Source of the DNA: Methylovulum sp.
GTDB taxonomy: Bacteria > Pseudomonadota > Gammaproteobacteria > Methylococcales > Methylomonadaceae
Length of the DNA: 10,686 nucleotides
Assembly: GCA_028713595.1 (NCBI GenBank)
Contig: JAQTNZ010000034.1
Location: forward strand, 1-10,686
Direction of reading: 5' to 3'
Position numbers and translations under genes: made by a program. The notes below the pieces were generated by a model. The model was not told where the DNA came from and did not search any database. It was given only the letters and a program-made list of their open reading frames with translations. Shown piece by piece: positions 7,079 through 10,686 of the stretch (position 1 is its first letter; every line of letters begins with the position of its first letter).

Positions 7079-7660
7079 ATGAACATAACAAGGTTGATAA
7101 TCGGGTGGGTGGCCGTTATGGCCAGTTTTCAGGTGTGGGCGGATGCTAAGGTATCAAGCCAAGACACTATTATCCTAGCCCAGGTGCTTAAACAGGCTTT
7201 CGATGATGGGGGCTATACGGTGGTGTCGCCAAAAACCAGTCCGGTATATGGCAACCACGAACAAACCAGACGAATTAAACAGTTTATTCAAGAAGGCCTA
7301 CAGGCTAAGGGTGCGGATATTGCCAAATTGCTTGATAAGCTGTTCGAACGTAATAAAAAAGCCGTCCGCCTAACGCTCCGCTCATCCATAAAAGACGGGT
7401 ATATCATTGACTACACAGGAAAGTACGGTAACTATTTCAAAAAAAACCATGGCGGTTGGGATAGGTGGTACAAAGAACATCCCAAAGCATATAGCAGCAC
7501 CCGGGTTTCATTGCCTGCGGTTGACGGGCAAAACGGGTTCATTTTAGTTTACAAAACGTTTGAAAGACATTGGCTTGCGGGGCAAGGTTGGATAATCCTT
7601 TACCGATATAAAAATGGCAAACTGCAAGAGCTTAGTAGGGTGACTATGTGGGTTTCATGA
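7079..7660 (+). CDS. Secreted protein of unknown function
   Basis: The open frame reaches back to 7013, but the likely start is the ATG at 7079: it is preceded by a GGGGCGAG purine stretch (7069-7075) and directly begins a clean signal peptide, MNITRLIIGWVAVMASFQVWA, cut before DAK. The mature protein of about 170 residues has a helix-rich N-half (ILAQVLKQAFDDGG, IKQFIQEGLQAKGADIAKLL) and a C-half rich in aromatic residues: IIDYTGKYGNYFKKN, GGWDRWYKEHPKAYSST, and the terminal strands GWIILYRYKNGKLQELSRVTMWVS. It resembles unnamed periplasmic proteobacterial proteins with the same ending, from memory only. It has no cysteines in the mature part and no obvious catalytic signature. It is 90 nt after the acetyltransferase. 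Confidence 0.72.
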   Translation: MNITRLIIGWVAVMASFQVWADAKVSSQDTIILAQVLKQAFDDGGYTVVSPKTSPVYGNHEQTRRIKQFIQEGLQAKGADIAKLLDKLFERNKKAVRLTLRSSIKDGYIIDYTGKYGNYFKKNHGGWDRWYKEHPKAYSSTRVSLPAVDGQNGFILVYKTFERHWLAGQGWIILYRYKNGKLQELSRVTMWVS

Positions 7661-7729
7661 ATTTTTAGGATGGTGATTTGGGTTTGGGTTTGTTCCGGTG
7701 GGACAGTTAACGACAAGTGAGGCAAGTTT

Positions 7730-8206
7730 ATGTATTTTTGGAATATAACACGTTTAAAGCGGCATCTGATTGACAACGGGCTGACCGAGACGCAGGTGTT
7801 TTGGTATGTGCTGATTGAGATTGCCTTAAATGCCAGCAATACGGCTATGGGCGGCTATCTGCCTGCGACCGAACCTGATGTATGGACTTATGCCAATTCC
7901 GCCTTCTGTGTTTTGATCCCCATCCTTGGGGTGTTCGCCGCTTTCCGTGCCAATGGCGGCGCAGCCGGAAGCCAGTTTGTGGCACGGTATTTTAGCGTCA
8001 GTTTGGTGGTCGCCATCCGGTTTATCGTTTTGCTGCTTGTGGGCATGGCCTTGTTCATAGGCTATTGGATTTATACCTACGGATTGGCGGATGATGCGCC
8101 TGACCCCGACCCTTCACCTTACATAATATATATATCTGTTTGGATTTGGGAGATTGCCCTGTATGCCAACATCGTCAGACATATTGGCGCGGTGGCAAAA
8201 GCGTGA
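7730..8206 (+). CDS. Inner-membrane protein of unknown function
   Basis: A 158-residue membrane protein. Hydrophobic segments lie at about 22-36, 55-72, 86-118 (long enough for one helix plus a re-entrant stretch) and 131-150. The loop AAFRANGGAAGSQFVARYFSV (70-90) with its Gly-rich turn and Arg residues, followed by VVAIRFIVLLL, is the most distinctive part, and similar ANGG...G..F..R loops occur in unnamed proteobacterial membrane proteins. An acidic, proline-rich loop DDAPDPDPSP (121-130) separates the last two helices and probably faces the periplasm. GAGG at 7718-7721 is the Shine-Dalgarno. The 69-nt gap upstream holds a short G-rich stretch. No function can be assigned. Confidence 0.7.
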   Translation: MYFWNITRLKRHLIDNGLTETQVFWYVLIEIALNASNTAMGGYLPATEPDVWTYANSAFCVLIPILGVFAAFRANGGAAGSQFVARYFSVSLVVAIRFIVLLLVGMALFIGYWIYTYGLADDAPDPDPSPYIIYISVWIWEIALYANIVRHIGAVAKA

Positions 8207-8237
8207 GTTGCCTTGTGGAAAAGGGCGGCTTTGCCCG

Positions 8238-8522
8238 ATGCAAGCTCCTACCTTTACCGTATACACGGACGCGCATGATCTGTTCTTATGCGCTATCCTT
8301 GACCAACGACCTGATTTATTTTCTGTTGTTGGTGTTGATTGCGAAAATTGGGAAGAAGCGATGGATGGGCTATGTGTCATGTCAAATGTAAACGACGGGG
8401 CAGACCTTTCTTGTAACACGACATCCCATCCGCACGAATCAATTGACGAAGTCCTGGCGTTTGCTGGCCTATGGTGTCATCTCAAGGGTTGGGAGCACGA
8501 TGTATGCGTCCTTAAGATTTAG
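8238..8522 (+). CDS. Short acidic protein of unknown function
   Basis: The frame is open from 8154, but that part overlaps the preceding membrane-protein gene. The ATG at 8238 is the better start: AAGGGCGG (8221-8228) lies 9 nt before it and it leaves a 31-nt intergenic gap. The resulting 94-residue protein has no signal or membrane helix, is acidic, and has five cysteines spread through it. It begins with a strand-like PTFTVYTDAHDLFLCAIL and has a helix around SIDEVLAFAGLWCHL near the C-terminus. I do not recognise it. Its size, acidity and place at the end of the run would suit an accessory or immunity-type protein, but there is no toxin candidate beside it. Confidence 0.55.
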   Translation: MQAPTFTVYTDAHDLFLCAILDQRPDLFSVVGVDCENWEEAMDGLCVMSNVNDGADLSCNTTSHPHESIDEVLAFAGLWCHLKGWEHDVCVLKI

Positions 8523-8542
8523 TTTTCGTAGATACCGTCTTT

Positions 8543-8571
8543 CTCGTTCCCACACGCTGTGTACCCACGAG
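8543..8571. repeat. Degenerate extragenic palindrome
   Basis: CTCG (8543-8546) pairs with CGAG (8568-8571), and ACAC (8552-8555) with GTGT (8559-8562) around GCT; the bases between do not pair. The text CTCGTTCCCACACGCTG resembles the dispersed CTCGTTCCCACGCT...GTGGGAACGAG palindromes I recall from gammaproteobacteria, here with a decayed right arm. Identification is from memory. Confidence 0.35.
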
Positions 8572-8705
8572 GCATGAATGGGGACGGGTCTGTAGTTATT
8601 GCGGATTAACATTATGATAAGTCTCGATAGTCAAAAATGGTCAGAACTTACCCATGCGTATGGGTTTGCTTTGGAAACACCAGGCTTGCTTCGGATAAGC
8701 CCGTG

Positions 8706-8824
8706 TATACTCTGAATGGTCACGTTTTCGGTTTTTGGAGCGAGGTCATCTTGACCGCAACTAGCGGGCAGGAGACCTACGCTCCTTCACATTAAAAACC
8801 GAAAACGTGACCGTTTGAAGTATA
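8706..8824. repeat. Large nested palindrome (MITE-like or structured RNA)
   Basis: The arms 8718-8736 and 8794-8812 are perfect 19-bp inverted repeats (GGTCACGTTTTCGGTTTTT and its complement). Outside them 8706-8717 and 8813-8824 continue the pairing with one C-A mismatch and three G-T wobbles, both ending in TATACT when read inward. Inside, GGAGCG (8737-8742) pairs with CGCTCC (8780-8785), AGGTC (8743-8747) with GACCT (8774-8778), and CCGC (8755-8758) with GCGG (8764-8767) around AACTA. The right side has an unpaired 8-nt bulge (8786-8793). No flanking target-site duplication is obvious and there is no coding capacity. It could be a miniature inverted-repeat element, a repetitive extragenic palindrome or a stable RNA. 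Confidence 0.75.
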
Positions 8825-8833
8825 GGGTGTGAG

Positions 8834-8883
8834 GCGATAGCCGTATTGCACAGCAATCATCCAGCAACATTACACTATCGCTT
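8834..8883. repeat. Nested inverted repeat, possible dispersed-repeat relic
   Basis: GCGATAG (8834-8840) pairs perfectly with CTATCGC (8875-8881), extended by one wobble and one A-T pair, and encloses the hairpin ATTGC-ACA-GCAAT (8845-8857). The wording AGGGTGTGAGGCGATAGCC...TATTGCAC...CTATCGCTTGCGCC resembles the dispersed AGGGTGC-type repeats found in many proteobacteria, which I recall but cannot check here. Confidence 0.45.
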
Positions 8884-8910
8884 GCGCCAGCCCCTGTTGC
8901 CCACCCACCA

Positions 8911-8947
8911 GGGAACCTTGCCGCCTCCGCGCTGTCTTAGGGTTCCC
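8911..8947 (+). promoter_or_regulatory. Inverted repeat in the leader of the AhpD-like gene
   Basis: GGGAACC (8911-8917) pairs perfectly with GGTTCCC (8941-8947) across 23 nt, ending 13 nt before the GGAG Shine-Dalgarno (8961-8964). No T-run follows, so it is not an intrinsic terminator. It could be an operator with separated half-sites or a leader stem; the sequence alone does not choose. Confidence 0.35.
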
Positions 8948-8969
8948 GATTCACTCTACCGGAGCCAAC

Positions 8970-9398
8970 ATGTCCTTACGTCTGCCTTACCATGAACTTT
9001 CGCCCATCGCCTTAGCGGGGCTTCGCGCCGTCGGTACGACTCTTGAAGACGGCCCGCTCGGCTACCCGTTGCTGGAGTTGGTGTATCTGCGCGTGTCGCA
9101 AATCAACGGCTGCGCGTTTTGCCTAAAAAAACACGCCAAAGCCTTGCGTGAAGCGGGCGAAGCGCAAGAAAAACTCGACAGCTTAGCAGGTTGGTACATC
9201 AGCGAGTTGTTTTCCGAGCGCGAGCGGGCCGCGCTGGCTTGGGCGGAAGCGTTGACCCATATCGCCACCACCCACGCACCGGATGAGCTGTTCTTTGCGT
9301 TACAGGCGTTGTTTACCGACCGGGAAATTTCTGACCTGACGTTTGCCATCGCCAACATGAACGCTCTGAACCGGCTGGCTATCAGTATGAGGCTGTAA
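8970..9398 (+). CDS. AhpD-like carboxymuconolactone decarboxylase-family protein
   Basis: A 142-residue all-helical protein. The family signature is complete: Glu36 in LLELVYLRVSQINGCAFC, the redox pair Cys48-A-F-Cys51, and His55 (CxxC-x3-H), as in AhpD-type alkylhydroperoxidases, where the cysteines reduce peroxides and the Glu and His relay protons. The following ALREAGEAQEKLDSL and SERERAALAWAEALTHI segments are typical of the single-domain, roughly 150-residue branch. It should therefore be a cytoplasmic thiol peroxidase or thiol-redox protein rather than a true carboxymuconolactone decarboxylase, which lacks the CxxC pair. The GGAG Shine-Dalgarno is 5 nt before the ATG. The DUF2798 gene follows after 6 nt, indicating one transcript. 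Confidence 0.9.
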   Translation: MSLRLPYHELSPIALAGLRAVGTTLEDGPLGYPLLELVYLRVSQINGCAFCLKKHAKALREAGEAQEKLDSLAGWYISELFSERERAALAWAEALTHIATTHAPDELFFALQALFTDREISDLTFAIANMNALNRLAISMRL

Positions 9399-9404
9399 AG
9401 GCCG

Positions 9405-9749
9405 ATGCGCGGCATCGTTCCGGCGCGTTTTGCGCCCATACTGTTTGGCGGGCTGTTGTCCGCGATTATGGTGTCCATCGTCTCGGCCACCGTCATTATC
9501 GTCAACCAAGGTGTAACCCCCGATTTTCTCCACCGCTGGCTAAAGAGCATCACCACCACCTGGCCGATTGCCTTCCCGACCGTGCTGGTCGTCGCCCCCC
9601 TCGTGCGGCGGGCAGTCCATTACCTCACCACCCCGCCCGCTGCCGAGGCAAAACCGGGCGTGTCCGCCGATAGCGTAAGCATTGGCCTAAGCCTGATGCG
9701 GCGGTTGCCTGTGGTGTTGTCGGCGTTGCTGTTGCTGGGGGCGGTTTAA
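9405..9749 (+). CDS. DUF2798 small membrane protein
   Basis: A 114-residue protein. The first 75 residues match the DUF2798 pattern: a helix PILFGGLLSAIMVSIVSATVIIVN (11-34), the linker QGVTPDFLHRWLKS with Trp45, and a second helix WPIAFPTVLVVAPLVRRAVHYL (53-74). Members are usually about 75-90 residues with two membrane helices and unknown function. This one has an extra C-terminal stretch with a third hydrophobic segment (about 96-114, LMRRLPVVLSALLLLGAV), so it is longer than usual. It starts 6 nt after the AhpD-like gene with AAGG overlapping that gene's stop region, so translation is probably coupled. This pairing fits the peroxidase/membrane-protein operons I recall in proteobacteria. 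Confidence 0.85.
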   Translation: MRGIVPARFAPILFGGLLSAIMVSIVSATVIIVNQGVTPDFLHRWLKSITTTWPIAFPTVLVVAPLVRRAVHYLTTPPAAEAKPGVSADSVSIGLSLMRRLPVVLSALLLLGAV

Positions 9750-9816
9750 GGCTTTGGGTGAGGGTGGGGTTCTTACCATCCCTATTTTTTAAGCCGCAAC
9801 AGGTGACAAGCGTTGA

Positions 9817-9847
9817 TAAGCCTAAATCAGGTGGGCTTAAAGTTTTT
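9817..9847 (+). terminator. Probable intrinsic terminator of the AhpD-like/DUF2798 operon
   Basis: TAAGCC (9817-9822) pairs with GGCTTA (9834-9839) around an 11-nt loop, followed after AAG by TTTTT (9843-9847), 68 nt past the DUF2798 stop. The stem is short and only half G-C, so efficiency is uncertain. Confidence 0.45.
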
Positions 9848-9897
9848 AGGGTATCAGTGCTTAAAACACCGCCTGACCACACGCCCCCCAAAAACTT
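9840..9897. repeat. Imperfect inverted repeat in the gene-free block
   Basis: The arm AAGTTTTTAGGG (9840-9851) pairs with CCCCAAAAACTT (9886-9897) at 11 of 12 positions, with one A-C mismatch and a 34-nt spacer. It overlaps the T-run of the preceding terminator candidate, so the two folds are mutually exclusive. No second copy is seen in the window. Confidence 0.4.
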
Positions 9898-10132
9898 AAC
9901 GCCGTTTTTATTTTAAATATCAAACAGCTATTGCTTACATTGTCACTCTTGTGGGTACTTTACGGTTTTGGCGGTAATAACTTGTTTCCCAAGTGGTCTG
10001 GGTGTTGTATAGTCAGCGACAAGCGGTTGTTGGTTAAGGGGGTTGCCTATTAACCTTAGGTAAGGTGTCTTGTGCGGAAACCTTGCGGGCCGATTATCTC
10101 AACTGATACGCAAATGCTGGGAAAAGGTAAAC

Positions 10133-10686
10133 ATGATGGGGCAGAATAATTTTAGCGGTCAAAAGCTACGCGGACGTTCATTTAAAAACCTAGACTTAAG
10201 CGGTGCGGATTTTTCCGGTTGTGATTTGCGCGGGGTGGATTTTTCGGGCGCAAATTTGACGGGGGCTAAGTTTTGTCGGGCCAGGATGGGTAAGGCTATG
10301 AAATCTAAAGTTATTTCATTTTTTCCAAGTGTATTAATGGTTTTTGTGGCGGTATTTTTTGGTATGATGACAAATGCTTTTTATATTATGGTATTTTTTG
10401 AAGCGCTTAAAAAATATATATTAATCGACGGCAATCATATTGGTATTGGTATTGTGGTTACGCTATTACCTACTATGTTAATTAGTTTTGCAATATTAAA
10501 GGCAGTGCAACGCCATCATTTTTATTATTTGTTGTGGCTGTGGATTGCTGTAATTATTTTACTCGATCATCAAGTTTTTAACATTCGTCAATATTGCTTT
10601 CCACCCGTCATCCAGCAGCCCTATACTTTAGTGAAGGGGTGGGTTCCATACGCCCCAAATCCCTGCCGGAGAGATGCTTTTCGGAA
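10133..10686 (+). CDS. Pentapeptide-repeat membrane protein (3' end outside window)
   Basis: The frame is open from the ATG at 10133 to the window edge, 184 codons without a stop. AAAAGG (10122-10127) lies 5 nt before this ATG and 8 nt before the adjacent ATG at 10136, so either may be used. Residues 5-49 are pentapeptide repeats of the A(D/N)LxG type with a perfect five-residue period: the central position is F7, L12, F17, L22, F27, L32, F37, L42, F47, which folds as a right-handed quadrilateral beta-helix. Three hydrophobic segments follow, at about 60-89, 103-122 and 130-144, then a Pro/Cys-containing soluble stretch (155-184). This domain order recalls membrane-attached pentapeptide proteins of cyanobacteria and proteobacteria; their role is not established. 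The repeats are about 53% GC but the membrane part falls to 23-32% (counted at 10201-10260 and 10321-10440). Confidence 0.8.
   Translation, partial: MMGQNNFSGQKLRGRSFKNLDLSGADFSGCDLRGVDFSGANLTGAKFCRARMGKAMKSKVISFFPSVLMVFVAVFFGMMTNAFYIMVFFEALKKYILIDGNHIGIGIVVTLLPTMLISFAILKAVQRHHFYYLLWLWIAVIILLDHQVFNIRQYCFPPVIQQPYTLVKGWVPYAPNPCRRDAFR

Larger units (their letters stand above)
8523..8969. other. Gene-free block rich in inverted repeats
   Basis: No credible gene on either strand in these 447 nt. From left to right it holds a degenerate palindrome (8543-8571), a 6-bp hairpin ACCCAT/ATGGGT (8650-8655/8660-8665, loop GCGT), a 5-bp hairpin GGCTT/AAGCC (8683-8687/8697-8701), the large nested palindrome (8706-8824), a further nested repeat (8834-8883) and a 7-bp stem (8911-8947) just before the next gene. 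Such density suggests accumulated dispersed repeat relics, a structured RNA, or both. Confidence 0.6.
9750..10132. other. Gene-free block: operon end and leader of the pentapeptide gene
   Basis: No credible gene in these 383 nt. The left part holds the terminator candidate and the inverted repeat at 9840-9897. The right part becomes a leader: TTGTTT (9982-9987) and TATAGT (10008-10013) make a possible but over-spaced (20 nt) promoter, followed by a foldable stretch with GGTTAA/TTAACC (10032-10037/10050-10055) inside ACAAG/CTTGT (10019-10023/10069-10073). It matches no riboswitch class I recognise. Confidence 0.4.

Noticed and set aside
8704..8717. TATACT at 8706-8711 as a -10 box driving an RNA that starts at the 19-bp arm
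   Set aside because: No -35 at acceptable spacing, and the same hexamer recurs symmetrically on the other arm, so it is better read as part of the repeat.
8706..8824. Integron attC site or retron RNA as explanation for the palindrome
   Set aside because: No GTTRRRY/RYYYAAC core sites at the ends, no integrase, and no reverse transcriptase gene in the window.
9062..9891. Minus-strand frames opposite the AhpD-like and DUF2798 genes
   Set aside because: Both plus-strand genes have family motifs; the 9625-9891 frame also runs through the terminator candidate.
1..10686. CRISPR array, tRNA, rRNA, transposase or phage genes
   Set aside because: No regularly spaced direct repeats, no cloverleaf or T-arm consensus, and no matching protein motifs were seen on either strand.

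Overview
The window looks like an ordinary chromosomal stretch of a proteobacterium. Signal peptides, lipoboxes, codon use and family types suggest a gammaproteobacterium, perhaps a methanotroph or related environmental lineage, but there is no marker gene to fix the taxon. Base composition is uneven: parts of 5227-5667 exceed 70% GC, parts of the two minus-strand genes at 3802-5012 are near 30%, and a membrane segment of the last gene falls to about 23%. I see no transposase, integrase, CRISPR array, rRNA or tRNA.

Region 1 (1-2381, plus strand): the 3' end of a phosphatidylserine decarboxylase-type gene, a secreted single-heme cytochrome c-type protein (CIACH), and a small putative lipoprotein. 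Region 2 (2396-5012, minus strand): a classical short-chain dehydrogenase/reductase, a small CxCGF protein of unknown function, and two tandem exported DUF6438-like paralogues that share a C-terminal cysteine motif. The two regions converge at about 2390.

Region 3 (5227-8522, plus strand): a co-directional run of six genes, mostly of unknown function and mostly envelope-targeted. They are a four-helix membrane protein, a lipoprotein, a GNAT acetyltransferase, a secreted protein, a second membrane protein and a short cytoplasmic protein. Gaps are short (31-90 nt), so one or two operons are plausible. The divergent gap at 5013-5226 should hold promoters for regions 2 and 3.

Region 4 (8523-10686, plus strand) starts with a 447-nt gene-free block full of inverted repeats. 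The clearest is a nested palindrome at 8706-8824 whose arms are 31 nt, with a perfect 19-bp core. An AhpD/carboxymuconolactone decarboxylase-like gene and a DUF2798 membrane protein follow, 6 nt apart. After a second gene-free block (9750-10132) comes a pentapeptide-repeat membrane protein that runs off the window.

No complete new defence or metabolic system can be argued from this sequence. The items most worth a second look are the 8706-8824 palindrome and its repeat-rich surroundings, the paired DUF6438-like proteins, the decarboxylase-like plus heme-protein pair, and the pentapeptide-repeat membrane protein with its sharp internal composition change.
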